From positions 33,800,777-33,864,776 of the forward strand of contig NC_135781.1 of assembly GCF_028453695.1 (NCBI RefSeq): a stretch of 64,000 nucleotides of DNA, read 5' to 3'. This DNA comes from Augochlora pura. Its lineage: Eukaryota > Arthropoda > Insecta > Hymenoptera > Halictidae. This document shows, one piece after another, positions 11,965-23,990 of the stretch. The position numbers and the translations under genes were made by a program. How positions within the stretch are numbered: position 1 is the stretch's first letter; every line of letters begins with the position of its first letter. A model generated the notes under the pieces. The model had not been told where the DNA came from. It ran no database searches and was given only the letters and a program-made list of their open reading frames with translations.

Positions 11965-13254
11965 CTAGTCGCGCGACTGTACAGGGCGGGCGGATAAATG
12001 TGTCGTCCATTTTGAAAGTGACCCAACTCTGTCAATTTTTTCCGTTTCCAATTTTTGCCATGGTGAACAAGAACAGTGTCAATAAAATCTTATGTCAGAT
12101 AATAGCTCTTAAAAATTTGTTAAATATTAGTTTTGATAAAGATTATTATATTTTTAGAGGCGCCTGAGAGTCGACCGCAAAGGGTTGAAATATATTTCCT
12201 GTGTCATTTCGAGTCTCAAAGATGAACACGGTATGAAGCTAATAATTAGAATAAAAGATTGGTTAAAATAAAATCTGAGAAAGATTAGCGTCGATTAGAT
12301 CCGCGTCCTCGCAGCGAATGTCGCGCCGATCCCGAATAATTAGAGCCGCGACGCCCGTGTCCCCTCCGACTCTCTTTGTTCTGCCATTAACACTTTCGAA
12401 AGAGCGTGAAACGCACATCGTGTAACGGAAGTTGCAACACATTAATGATACACATGAAAAAGCAATTTGTGCTGGTTTTTGTCTTATCAGGCAACGCTCG
12501 CATTCCAGGCCTCTTAAAACGCTTGTGTATTTATGTGTGCGTGTGCGCGTGTGGATCGGTACGGTCTCTACCTCGACACATCGGACTATTAACGCATACC
12601 TCTACCGATGAGTTAACGTCACCCGCAGAAGCATAGGTGGCCGCGCGACACCGAACCGATCCAATACCGTTTCATCTAAGGCCGTGCTAACGTAAAACCC
12701 GATCAGCCGCTTGCAAACACGAATTGCCCCAGAACTTTGTTTCGCAGATACGACGGCTCGCGGCGGCGTTATATCTGATCTTGCCGCAATTGCCTGATTC
12801 ATAAGGCGCGGGCGGCCCGGGCCCGATTCCTCGTCCCCGCTCTCAAACGACGTCGATCAATTTTCCACGCGAATTCCGTGGATCCACGGGCAACCGCTCG
12901 ATCGGTTGTTTTCTCGAACGGCGCGCATCGAATCAACGTTTTTACTGCGGCCGCGGTCCTTTCGATTGCAACCTCGAGGTCAGCCTAACCTTTCACCCCG
13001 CGGCGCAGCCGACATTAGTGACTCGGGCTTTTTGGATCGCTCGCGTTATGCTCGACGGTTTCTGCCGTGAATTACTGCAAATTGCTTGAACACAATGCTT
13101 GAAACGCGTAGAGGAGAGAAATTAATTAGGTACGGAGACAATGAGCTGTTACGGTTTTTTATTCCAAGTTGCTGAGGTTCTGTTTAAAAATTTTTAGAAA
13201 TTTATTACTGCTGAACCAGGGATCTTGACGTATTTATGACACCTGGAGAGTCTG
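11965..13254. other. non-coding stretch
   Basis: Contains a right-end remnant of the TTAA element family at 12149-12189 and otherwise only short frames. GC-rich at 12780-13030. Confidence 0.55.
12149..12189 (-). mobile_element. TTAA-type element, right-end remnant
   Basis: The sequence GGCGCCTGAGAGTCGACC then GCAAAGGGTTGA closely matches the right end of the complete element at 45847-46018 (GGCGCTTGAGAGTCACC then GCAAAGGGTTAA). The terminal TTAA is changed to TTGA. No matching left end was identified. Confidence 0.5.
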
Positions 13255-13323
13255 TGCAATTTTCTTTACACAGAGCCGTAGATTCTGTTTGCAATTCTTT
13301 TTACACAGAGCTATAGATTCTCT
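13255..13323. repeat. tandem duplication, about 36-bp unit
   Basis: TGCAATTTTCTTTACACAGA and TGCAATTCTTTTTACACAGA, each followed by GC-TAGATTCT, lie head to tail. Divergence is low. Confidence 0.7.
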
Positions 13324-13540
13324 GCTATTATTTTTACCTAGAGGAAGTTTTTAACTAAGCAAATTTTTCTTCCTTACCCAGTTTTTGATATATATCTTCA
13401 TATTTCTACGTTCCCAGAACCGACACTTCAAAGAAAATGTCTTCATAGTTTACGCAATCCTGTTTCGTCGAACTCAGCCGACGTATTTTAACTTCATATA
13501 AATTCAAATTCTCTCAGCGACTCGAAAACCGCGAAATGCA

Positions 13541-13689
13541 TTAACCCTTTGCACTCTTATAGCGACTTTGAGACGCCGTCAAAAGTTTCTTTATATTTAA
13601 CTAAAAACTTGAACCGTAACATTTAATATCGTATATGTAAAATGCAGTAATTTTTTTGAATAAAAATGGCTTCGATTACAAAGGGTTAA
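13541..13689. mobile_element. TTAA-bounded MITE-like element, complete (149 bp)
   Basis: Begins TTAACCCTTTGCACTC and ends TACAAAGGGTTAA, so inverted CCCTTTG ends are flanked by TTAA on both sides. TTAA target duplication and CCC-type termini are established features of the piggyBac superfamily. The right interior (AAAATGGCTTCGA) is shared with the copies at 32724-32973 and 15239-15295. There is no open frame, so it is a non-autonomous copy. Assignment to piggyBac is inference from the ends alone. Confidence 0.65.
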
Positions 13690-14718
13690 AATAGATATAT
13701 TCCAACTAAAATTAATATGACTTCGCTGTTACGAACTGCAATGCGAGGTTGCGATACTGTGGCCGGTTTTTATTCGCACGTGACTCAATGATTTCAACAT
13801 TTTTCGAGACTTATGCCGCGCAGCCGTTTGTGTTTCTAAGTTATGTCGGTCGATTGTTAGTGCAAACGTGTTGACAGCGAATAGAATCAATATTATTGAA
13901 TTAATGCAACGCGTTTTTTAATGATTCAGACAGTTTCCATTGACTGCAATCGCTGCGATGCATTTTTATTCGAATGTGGATGAACGATGCATACCAATCG
14001 TGAATTGTTATATATATAAAATTGTCTTTGTATAATTATCAGAGAGAAATAAAATTTCCTTTTCTCTAATAATTTTAATATAATAAAATTTGAGTAAAAA
14101 TATTGCATTTACTCGTATTTTATATTTTACTATACAGCGTTCTTCGTCGATATAAATACTAGACACTGAGAACGTCAAAATAATTAACATATAAATCAGT
14201 AACAATGAAAAATACGGCAATAAAAATGACGGAGCGAGCCCATTCGACCAAAAGCTGTAAAAGAAAAAAAAGAACGAGCGAGTCATAACCATTGCAAAAC
14301 GCGATTGTCGATCGTAACGAGGGTAATGAATTTGCTATTCGATCGTAGATCAACGATCCCATCACGTATCGAGATCGATATCGCAAGCTCTCGAACAGAG
14401 TTTCTGCGCGTTCGGTGGATCGACTACAATCGCGCGTTATTGAAATAATGGAACGTATTTTATAATGATTAATGCAGTAAGTCCCGCGGAGCCGGCGATA
14501 TTTACCCATGGCCGGTCGTGCGTCTGCTCTTCTGGTGCTTTGAAATACCACGCCGAGGAATAATTTAATCGGCAAGGAATGCAATCTCCAATGCACGTGC
14601 CGATTCTTGAGCAACACCAGCGAAAACGAATATCGAACGCTCATTAGAAAACCGATAAACCGTGGAAAACGTTCCGCCGGGGAATTTTCCGAATAATTTA
14701 TTTTGTTCGCGGACCTAG
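13690..14718. other. non-coding stretch
   Basis: AT-rich to about 14160. A 160-codon minus-strand frame at 14159-14644 has no conserved motif and no splice support and is considered chance. Confidence 0.55.
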
Positions 14719-15435
14719 AGGCCCGTTGCCGGAAAAAAATAAATATGCTACACTGCGCGACGAAATGATGGGACAGAATTTTTCGTGTTTCTTAGAACCG
14801 ATAATGTATAGAAAGGTTTTGCGTGTAGCTGTATAAACAGTGTCCTTATTTCGGTAATACGCGAAACAGCGGTCACTGTTTACGTGCTGTTCCAAGAATT
14901 ATATCTGTTTATGTGAAAACCGGGTCTGACAAAATTATAGGACAGTAGTAGCAGAGAAGTCAGTAGCAAAGTGCCTGTTGAAAGACTAACATCGACTAAT
15001 ATTCAAATAGTTTATTTTTCAATAATAAGCAGCGAATAATAAAGATCAATTAATTAGATATTTGAAAATATCAGCTCACATCTTTCGAAACGAGCCGCGG
15101 TACCGAATTAAATAGAACCGAGACAAAAATTATTTTAGATTTAAAAATGATTAAAAATATAACTGTTGTTGCCTGAGTTACAATATTCAACTTCACATGC
15201 ATGAAATACATTCTGTCATATAAAATGGAGATGTTATGTGTCAGAAAAGTTATTTTAAAATTACAGTTAAAATAGCTTCGAGTGCAAAGGGTTAATACAG
15301 AAGCGATACTGTTTATTGCTGCTACACGCGAAGCCTTTCTATGCATTATCGGTTTCGTGAAACACGAAAAATTTCGGGATGTCCTATCACTTTGTCGCGC
15401 AGCGTAGGCCCGTTACCGGAAAAATAAGTATGCTA
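14719..15435. repeat. composite inverted repeat flanked by direct repeats
   Basis: Outer 30-32 bp direct repeats lie at 14719-14750 and 15406-15435 (AGGCCCGTTGCCGGAAAA versus AGGCCCGTTACCGGAAAA). Immediately inside them are inverted arms of about 110 bp (14751-14862 and 15294-15405). The arms share TTTTTCGTGTTTC, ACCGATAATG, ATAGAAAGG and CGTGTAGC in matching order. The right arm is cut at its inner edge by a TTAA-type element end. About 430 bp of AT-rich sequence lies between the arms. Confidence 0.7.
15239..15295 (-). mobile_element. TTAA-type element, right end
   Basis: ACAGTTAAAATAGCTTCGAG then TGCAAAGGGTTAA is the canonical right end of the family, with TTAA at 15292-15295. It abuts the inner edge of the inverted-repeat arm at 15294, as expected for insertion into a TTAA within that arm. 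The left end was not found. Confidence 0.6.
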
Positions 15436-15870
15436 AAACGATCAGCCGGTCGGCCGGCGGCGTATTAATATTCATTAAAACCAGTCCCGGGCGAGCCTTC
15501 CCCCCCGAGACGCTACCAGAAGTCATTTAAAACGGCATCGTGAGAACTGTACGCTCCGGGACAGCCGACGATCTAATATTAGTTTATCGACCGTGGTTTC
15601 GGCGAACGTGTAAATTCAGTGGATCCGCGAGAGTCCGGCTGATTCATCCGACGGGTCTTCCGACGGGCGAAGACCACCGGGGTCCCGAGGACTCCGAAGG
15701 TGAATCACTGATATTCAATACACCCGATAATCGTGTCCCGGCCGGCACGGATCCGTCCGCCGCATCGAAAGCCTCCGGGATTCGCCCGGTTAGATCAGTT
15801 CTAATTTTACGAGTTATCGGTGTTAGTGGTAGGTGTACAGCGCGGCTCAAAAACAGAATTCCCTGCCACC

Positions 15871-15876
<6 letters not shown>

Positions 15877-15901
<25 letters not shown>
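15877..15901. repeat. (CT)n microsatellite
   Basis: Twelve CT units with a short interrupted lead-in from 15871. Confidence 0.9.
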
Positions 15902-17126
15902 CTTGCGATCGAAAACGACCGCTTTCGTCGCGGCGGTTTATCGTGCCCGCTGTTGACGTACCGATCGTGCATCGTCGGATTTGCATAACTGGACAGTGGA
16001 AGCAGGTGTTAACTGATTCATAACCTGCTCAGGGACTGTATACAATTGCAATTAATAGTTTTACATTCAATCTCGGTTGTCGTTTACAGAGCTTCACAAC
16101 GTCCTTCTTTCCAAATCGACAGATTCCAATTCAATTTTCCAATTCGGAATTATTCGCTTCTACCGTAGCATTTAAATCGGTATAAATAATTAAATTATTA
16201 TAATTAATTTAATCAATATAATTCAATTAAATTGTAAGAAAGTCGACCAATGTTAAACCGCATCAAAGCAGAACTTTTGCACGATTTAATGTACGATTTC
16301 CGCAATGACAGGCGTTTCGTATTTTGCCGGTAAATTAAGATCTATAATTCAGCGATAAGAGCGTGAAAGGGTGAAACGCTCCCGCTGTAAACATCCAAAG
16401 AAACGCATCGAGTCCCGTAGATTACCGACCTATATACCACGAACTTTATGCACCTCTGACGGAAATATGTAGGTGGAACACGAAACAGGTAGAAACATTA
16501 AGAAACGTTTCCGAAGGCTGCGGCAGTATATTTCCAGCGCGTCGAGACAATTAAGAGAGGCGAATTAGTTTCCGTTTGATACTCGTTCCGTTTAATTCTT
16601 CGCTTTGCATAAAGACCGAGAACGAAAAATTCACTGAAAAATACAAGATCGCCCCGATAAGCGACGCGAAAGTTGCAACGCCTCGGCAGCGGAGCGTTCG
16701 CGGCGAGAGCGCAGCTGCGGATTTCGTTCGCGTTGCAAGAAACGGTGGGGAGAGGGGGGGATCCAGCTTTTTACCCCGGCTGTACCACGTACTCATTTCG
16801 AACCGTCAACTCGTTAGCCGGCGGACACCTCAACATATCAGTGAATTAGCTCGGTCGCTTAAGTAGTTATTAGTATGTCTCAATTCAGAAGTCATTAACT
16901 GGCCGCGGGGCAATTAAATTAACATTGTCAGCCGCCGCGGGATCGTAACATCCATTCGGCTTCGCCTGGTCGCCGCGTCGCCCGTCATGCGTGCGTGTCA
17001 TTTTTATACCTGTCGAATGTGGAAAGCACCGCTAGCTATACGCCGGCAGAGGCTATCCTTGCGATTTGCATTAAATCGTCCAATTAAGAGGCGGTCCGTT
17101 GCTCGAATCGATTTATCGCGGAACTG

Positions 17127-17168
17127 TCTCTCTCTCTCTCGCTCTCTCCCTTTCTCTCTCTCTCTCTT
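17127..17168. repeat. interrupted (CT)n microsatellite
   Basis: Two CT runs separated by CGCTCTCTCCCTTT. Confidence 0.85.
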
Positions 17169-18308
17169 TGCCCGTGCCCGTTGACGTGAAAAATGATTTA
17201 CGCTCTTCCCGATGCGGCAATTAGTTAACAGTTTCACTTTATAATAAAACCTTGCGCAACCGCCTAGGAGCCGCGCGAAGTCGCGGGGGCAGGAGATGAA
17301 ATTCCGGAGATAACGGCGCACTTAAGAGTTAGAAATTAGGCTTTATCCGTTCCTTCTGTCAACGCGACGCATTTTTCACAGACTCCGTGGAAATGATATA
17401 TACTGTGTCGATTTCTAATTTATAAACGAAGTAGATAATGCTTCGACGGGAGAACTATGTTGCTTTTAATGAATTATATAACGTCGGATAATTATGGTGC
17501 TGCTGGAATAATTATTGTTTCTAAATATTACTGATTTATTTATATATATTACTTACTTCTAAATATAATCATTGAAATAATAAAACAGAAATGAGAAAAT
17601 ATTAATTTACCTCCTTTATATTCAAAAATCTTACTATCATCGAAATAGAAATAAATCCTTAATATAAATGATAAAAGTGTTAATTGCGAAATAATCTGAA
17701 GACTCTAATGTTACCACTGTCACTAATAATCATTAAAAGTGATTAATATCGGCTGCTATTAATTTAGCAGAATTAATTTTCGCTTTAACAACTCCTCGTG
17801 AAGGCTCGAGGATATAATAATTGTAAATGAATCTCGGAAAGAATGCAGCGTTAATATCGTGTCGTCGCTACAGATTTTTATTTCGCGTGTCTCGTTATTT
17901 ATGCTATCGCCGCGTTCGTTGGATAGCATCGCAATCGAGGGACATATTAATTTGGGAAAACAAGGAACGGATGAGAGAGTCGAACGAAGGTTCGCCAGGC
18001 GGATTTTTCCGCGGAATAATTACAGCTTGCCGGGGAAGGAGCTGATCCGGTGGCCGGGCATAAATCGTGCCGATTGTCGTAACAAATGTTTCGCAGTATC
18101 TTTGAGATATTTTTCGCAACGAGGGCCCCGGTCGCCGCGGGAGCCGCCGACATACACTATTTTCAAATTAATTTCTAATCCCTTCCATTTATCGATCCTG
18201 ATGAATGTGCAACGCTCAAAGCTCGCCGAAGCGTGCGTGGTCGTTGGGCGAGGAGAGAGAGATTGACCGCCGTAGGAAAGCAGGATTCAGCCGTGTGTTT
18301 ACAAGGAC

Positions 18309-18316
18309 TGACGTCA
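18309..18316. promoter_or_regulatory. perfect CRE palindrome TGACGTCA
   Basis: Exact CREB/ATF-type octamer. No promoter elements were recognised close by. Confidence 0.3.
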
Positions 18317-20523
18317 TTTGCCTAGGGCGACACATGTTGCCAGCCTGTCTGGCCGGGACCGTACCCGCTGGTCGTGATCCTTGATAACGAAAAAAACACG
18401 GCGACTCCTCTCTCAGGTGTGTGCGCGCGCGCATTCATGCATGCATGCATACGGAACTACTGTTTTCGCGTGGACAACGCTCTCCCTCTCTCTCTTCCTC
18501 TTTTTCTTCTTATTATAATTCTACCGCGACAAAAACCAGTGACAGCAAAAGAAATCACAGAAAATACCATCCGTGACGTCCTCTAATTAATTGAAAAATC
18601 CTATTAGTTGCTTCACAACAAGCAGATTTTATATATTTATAGCAGAAAATAGTGACATTGTTAGAAGAATTAAAAAATTTGATTGGATTATTTATAACTC
18701 ATTGAAATTTTGCTTTTTATTCTTATAAACGTTTCTGATAATTTAGCAATAATTTTTGTATAATAGTAACCACACTTTTTTAACCTGTTAGCTGCGTGCA
18801 AATAATTGAATGACAAAAAAAACAAAGTTTCCGTCAACTCAATTTTGCTCTTCCAATTTTAGTGATTTATTTTAACAATGAACGTACACTTGTACAGGCT
18901 TAGAAAAGTCGCTCGAACTATAAATTCTTCCACGAGCGCAGGTTTCAATATCCTTTCTTTCTAAAAAGGTTTGCGGGCCCCGTCGAGACCGGATCAAAAG
19001 CGGTACAAAGAAACGGCAAAGGTTTTCGAAGTTATGCGGTGAAACGACGCCGAAGTACGGATCCGCGGATCGAGAAGTAAACGCGAAACGGTAAAACACC
19101 GGTGCCGGCTATTTTCTAGGCACGGACAATTCAGCCGCGACAAAAAAAGCCCCCCGCGCGAACAAGAATGGCAAACCAGAGCCGCGGCGGATCCGACGCC
19201 TGTGCCTCGTGCACCAATGAACCGTTCGATTGGTATTGCGCGCGGGAACGGTTGTCCGAGTAGAAACCGAGAGATCTTTTTCCCGCTTCTTGCCGATCCG
19301 TGTTCACCGCCTCATGACGAGAAATCGAGACGGCGCGCGGTCTCGCTAATCGGTCCGCCATTAACGATCCGCTTCACGGTTGCGCACTGTTCGGAGCTGA
19401 ATCATCGAAACTAAACCCGCGCCTAAACGCGAAACGGGTCCGTGCAGCGGCGAACGAAACTCCCCGCCTACGAGTTTCCGCCGTAATCGCCCCGATTTCC
19501 ATCTTCACGTTTTCCGATCAACCATTCGCGTGTGAAAATTTCATTTGTTACGCGCGCGGAAAGTTATTGTCTACGGTTTTCGGCTGTACCGTGTGGCGGC
19601 GCGCAAAGGTGTTATTTATGAGTCAACGATTCCGATGTGTAGGACGCGCGGCGAGAGGGCTGCGACACGAGTCCGCCAAGGATCGAGGCATTCTGTAAAT
19701 GATTCATGAATGGGAAACGCATTGTTGCTAATTTAATTGCCGGTGCTGAATTATTGAAGTTGAGTCGGTGACAGTGATGTATGTAGAACGAGGCGAGGCA
19801 AACGGCGCGATCAATTTCTGGATTTATGCTCTGATTTTTAAAAGAAACGCTGCGCTAAATGCATTTCATTAGGATATGGTGCTGAACCTTTTATTTTTAT
19901 TTAATTTCTTGAGAAGCTGTCCAACGTAATTATCGCTTCTATTAGGTAAACAATATTTGGTAAATAATATTAATTATCGTTGAAAACATTAATAAATTTA
20001 ATGATAATAACAATAATAAATTCATACAAACTATGAATTTTCCACCAATTAAACTTATTACAATTGAACCAAATAATCTTGTAATAATTAATAAAAATGA
20101 ATACTTCCCAACTCGAAACCCTAAATTAACTGAATTAAACCCAATGAAGTAATTAAAATTAAATATTATAAAAAACTTAATAATATCAAAAAATTACTAA
20201 TCGAACAAATACGATTGGATCCTTATTACACGATTACGATCGGTAGCTATTCTAAAAAGGAAGCAACAGAGCACGGCCATCGGTCGCGTCCGTTTCCGAT
20301 TCGAGGCACGTTCGGTTCCTTGCTCGGCGGCATTAACAAAACTCGACATATTTTTTTTCGAGCACAATGAATTCGCTCCACCTACGAGGAAGTGTCACTC
20401 CTCCGTGGCTCGTCCCTCGAACCCGTGGAACCGGGTCGTAAGGTACACGTAAGATGCAGTTATCGCGGCGCTCGCACCGAGCATTACCGACGCGAATTTC
20501 AAGCGTAAAAATGTATCCACGGT

Positions 20524-20540
20524 GCGCGCGCGCGCGCGCT
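20524..20540. repeat. alternating CG run
   Basis: About eight uninterrupted CG dinucleotides, a sequence class able to form left-handed DNA. Confidence 0.8.
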
Positions 20541-21347
20541 CACCGCGCGATATAATTCTCGGCGGCGCGTCTCGCATCGAAGCGCGTCGCAGCGCGTACC
20601 GGTGCTCTGCGCCGTGGGTCCCGGTGCTCGCGTACACGCGTCCCCGTAATTGCTCGTTCCGGGGGCGTCGGCGCGATATAGGTGTCACGACGCGACCGGG
20701 GAGAGTACGGCGCGCTGTGTGCCCGTGTGCATTTGGCGCACTGTGCTAGCAGGAAGAGAAGAAAGGGCTTTCATTTGTCGTGGAAGTGTTAATGGCCTGA
20801 CGTAAAACTCGACGACGACAATGCGGAGCGGAGCGGACCGTGTGGGCGCGCCGAGATATGGGCCAGTCGCCGCTCGCTCTCCCAGGACTGCACTTATAGC
20901 GCCCCGTTGCTCTCGTCTTAATAACGACAAACGATTGCCTTCCTCGTTACAAGATACTTACATGCTTATTTCCACCATTACTTCGACGATACCATCGAAT
21001 TCGGAATATAAGCCCGCGACGATTCCTTTCGATCTCTTCCGATCAACGTTACGATAACGCGAGCGTTTCGGGCTCTCTTATTGAATGCCGACGCCTGGCG
21101 ATTTTTAACATCCGCGACAAACAATGACACGAAATTACCCATTTCGATATTTTTCTGCTGCGTTCGACGATTACTCGTGCACGTAGGTTTTTACTGCATT
21201 TCTGGCATAGTGGACAGCGTTTCTGATTTTCTTTAGTAAAACGTGTTAAATATAAATACTTTTACCGCATCATAAATTTATTCTTTGTTTTTCATGTAAA
21301 AATGTAACCTTGTCCGGTTGCATTACGATTATCGCCGCACCCTGTAT

Positions 21348-21441
21348 AATACTTTGACACAGCCTGTACAGTAAGTTCTCTCCAACTGTCTTTGAGCTTC
21401 TAAATAAAAGTGGACAATTACGGTAGAGGAGATACTCTTAT
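21348..21441 (+). repeat. dispersed 94-bp repeat, copy 1
   Basis: Starts ATAATACTTTGACACAG and ends AGAGGAGATACT-TTATC. It is about 90% identical to copy 2, which begins 172 bp later. An inverted, more diverged partial copy is at about 21745-21795 and a weaker one at about 47712-47755. The upstream CACCCTGTATAAT resembles termini of insect DNA transposon derivatives, but the family is not identified. Confidence 0.7.
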
Positions 21442-21519
21442 CTCTTAAGATACCTCATATTCTAGTACTTTGTATTCTATACTAAGGGTCTCCTACTATT
21501 ATCTCCTATTGTAAGAGAT

Positions 21520-21614
21520 AATACTTTGACACAGTCTGTACAATAAGTTCACTCCAACAGCCTCTGAGCTTCTGAATAAAAATGGACAATTACGGAAGAG
21601 GAGATACTATTATC
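21520..21614 (+). repeat. dispersed 94-bp repeat, copy 2
   Basis: Same unit as at 21348-21441: ATACTTTGACACAGTCTGTA, then GAGCTTCTGAATAAAAATGG, then GACAATTACGGAAGAGGAGA. The 78 bp between the copies is unique. Confidence 0.7.
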
Positions 21615-21744
21615 CCAACCATGCGTCTTGTTTCTATAGCCTCCGATTATTAAAAATTATGAAATAATAAAAACAAGCCTCGAGGCTCGGATAATTGTAC
21701 TCGCCTCTTTTTAGATTACCTACTTTTATCTAAAAGCTGAAAAA

Positions 21745-21795
21745 TCGTGTCTCCTCTTCCCAAACTGTCCATTTCTGTCTAGAAGCTATAGGACA
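21745..21795 (-). repeat. dispersed repeat, inverted partial copy
   Basis: ATCGTGTCTCCTCTTCCCAA then CTGTCCATTTCTGTCTAGAA reads as the reverse complement of the second half of the 94-bp unit, with substitutions. Confidence 0.5.
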
Positions 21796-22134
21796 ATCGG
21801 AGGGGAATTCGCTGTAGATTCCGTTTTAATTTCGAGGAGCGCGTACGACTACAAGGTGTGCTACCTTTGTCCAGGGTATCGGACGAGGTTCATCGTGCCC
21901 GCTACCGGCCCCCGTAGCCCCGGGGTCCCCGTAGTCCTGGGCCGCTTAACTCTTACTTTCTTCTCCCACCCGAAAATTCGGGCCGGCAAGAATGCCGCGC
22001 TCGCCGCAACAGTGTACGTTGGCGATTTTCAACCAGGCGACGATAGATCTACGTCCGCCCTCGGTTTCGTGCGGTCCCGGGGACCCGGCTTATTTCTGTC
22101 GTATTCGCCCGGGTCCCGCCGGTACAACGGTGAT

Positions 22135-22180
22135 TCAACCCCTTGCGCTATAATGACGAGTCAGACTCGCGACGAACGTT
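22135..22180 (+). mobile_element. TTAA-type element family B, left end
   Basis: TCAACCCCTTGCGCTATAAT then GACGAGTCAGACTCGCGACG. The core CGAGTCAGACTCG is a palindrome around one base. The first T of TTAA is followed by C, so the target site has decayed. No right end was found nearby. Confidence 0.5.
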
Positions 22181-22327
22181 TCGTGCACGATTCGATAAAT
22201 ACGGCTGCCAATTTATTTCTATGAAATCGAAACGAAAATTCGAATCACCTGTCATCGTAATCTGGGAATGAAAGTAAACGAGGACAATGGGGACGCTAGA
22301 ATCATCTCGTGATCGTCGAGGTAATAA

Positions 22328-22372
22328 TTAACCCCTTGCCGTACTTTGACGAGTCTGACTCGTGATGGAGAT
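22328..22372 (+). mobile_element. TTAA-type element family B, left end
   Basis: TTAACCCCTTGCCGTACTTT then GACGAGTCTGACTCGTGATG, with intact TTAA. It has the same orientation as the copy 193 bp upstream and shares the CGAGTC-N-GACTCG palindrome. Confidence 0.55.
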
Positions 22373-23638
22373 TTCTAACGATAACCTGTTAAGTATAGTT
22401 TTCTCTCGTGGCAGTGCTCGCATCACGGATCGACGTCTTCATCCGTGACCCCGTAGACGCGGTACCGCCGCCGCATCGATACCGTGGACCCGCGACACTC
22501 GCGGGACCGAACGGGACAAAATTTCCGCCGACAGCGGCGTGCACGTGGGCTAGCAGGCCACGTGATTCACCGGGCACCGAGAGCGCATCGAGATGCACGC
22601 ACACGAGCCACCCGAAACCCGGCCGACCATTTCTCTTTGTGCTCGTAATTATCAAACCGTGGAGCATCGTACAAAAATTTAGTAAAAAATTTACTGAAAT
22701 TATTCTATCGCGTTCCAAAATAATTTACCTGGACTTGCATTTACCGCTTCAGAATAATTAATACGAAACATAGCGAACGAATCGTTGCACCATCAGAATC
22801 GCAGGACTCGTATAGAAAGAATAAAAAATGTTCCCGAATTCGAGCCTCGAAAATGAATATTAAAAATAATAAAATATTTAATAATATTTATTTCAATAGT
22901 TTTCTTTATTCTACAATATAATATTTCACTTATATAGCAACTATGATGAAAATGGTTCGGCAAGGAGCGCGTCCTGACTCCGTCGGGGCTACGCTCGTCC
23001 CCCCCTCCCCCTTCTTTTTGGAACACCTCCTTGCGTGCGGAACAAAGGTTATACATCGTCGCATGCGCATCGCGCGCGGCAATACCCGGGGACCCGTCTA
23101 TATTCATACGGGAGACGTACAAATGCGAACGACTCACGAACGTCTTCTAAACGTTCTGGATGCGCGCGGTGTTCTCGGGTTACGGGTCCAGGGGAACAAC
23201 CCGCCTTGGGACTTTTGTGTGTATTATAGTTCGCGAGAATAAGCACCTACCGATGATTCGACCGCGTATAATGATCGCGCGTACACGCACAAAAGGACGA
23301 AGGAATCGCCGGCCAGGAACTACAAACCGGTGATACTACCTGCGTATTACCGGAGAGGAGCAAAAGGCTGCGCGGCGGCGGCGGCGGCCGGCCGTGCGAG
23401 CCGGGACCGCTTCGCTCCCGTGGACCCGTGTTGCATCGTTTGAAAAATTGAAAGGCGCGCGTTTACCTATTTATTTTCGAATTTTTCGTTAACCCCCTCG
23501 CTGCCGCGGGGCGCGGTTCGAGTATGGAAAGTTCGCTGTGCTCAGATTACGAACGGATTCTTCTTTTGGTTTTGCAACTGAGAGTACCGAGCCCTGAACA
23601 TAACCAATCTATGTATATATAACCTGTACCAAATCTAT

Positions 23639-23660
23639 ACATAACCTGACATAACCTAAC
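23639..23660 (+). repeat. dispersed ACATAACCTGACATAACC motif
   Basis: Essentially identical to the copy at 7742-7765. Two diverged single ATAACC units precede it at about 23598-23625. Confidence 0.65.
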
Positions 23661-23823
23661 ACGATTATATAATATTAATTTTATAAAAATTATTATATGT
23701 TCCAAAGCACAATTTAAATAAGTTAGACAATGTTCTGTCTAAGCTGCAGATTTTTAGGGGGAATAAAAAATTGTCTGCAGTAATTTTAAAATACGAAAGC
23801 CTTGTAAGAATTTCCTTCTATCC

Positions 23824-23990
23824 TTAACCCTTCGCACTCGAAGCCGTTTTAACTGTAAATGGGAAATAATTTTCCTGGCTCTCTTGACATAACCTTAAAA
23901 CTCATAGCAACAGTTTCACTGCTCGACAATTTTTTAAATCGAAACCTTGTTGTTATAAAAATTATTTTGGAAAGTAATTGAATAATTTCA
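23824..23990 (+). mobile_element. TTAA-type element family A, left end and body
   Basis: TTAACCCTTCGCACTCGAAG then CCGTTTTAACTGTAAAT. It aligns along about 160 bp with the complete copy at 45847-46018 (shared AAATAATTTT, AAACCTT-TTGTTA, AAAATTATTTTG). The right terminus is decayed. Confidence 0.6.

Larger units (their letters stand above)
15436..21347. other. long non-coding stretch
   Basis: No gene could be supported. GC-rich islands at 15480-16000, 16640-17300, 17990-18370, 19100-19700 and 20280-21060 alternate with AT-rich DNA. It contains (CT)n tracts at 15877-15901 and 17127-17168, a perfect CRE at 18309-18316, a GCATGCAT-type alternating stretch near 18420-18450 and a CG run at 20524-20540. 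All open frames in the islands are arginine-rich and overlap frames on the other strand. Confidence 0.55.
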
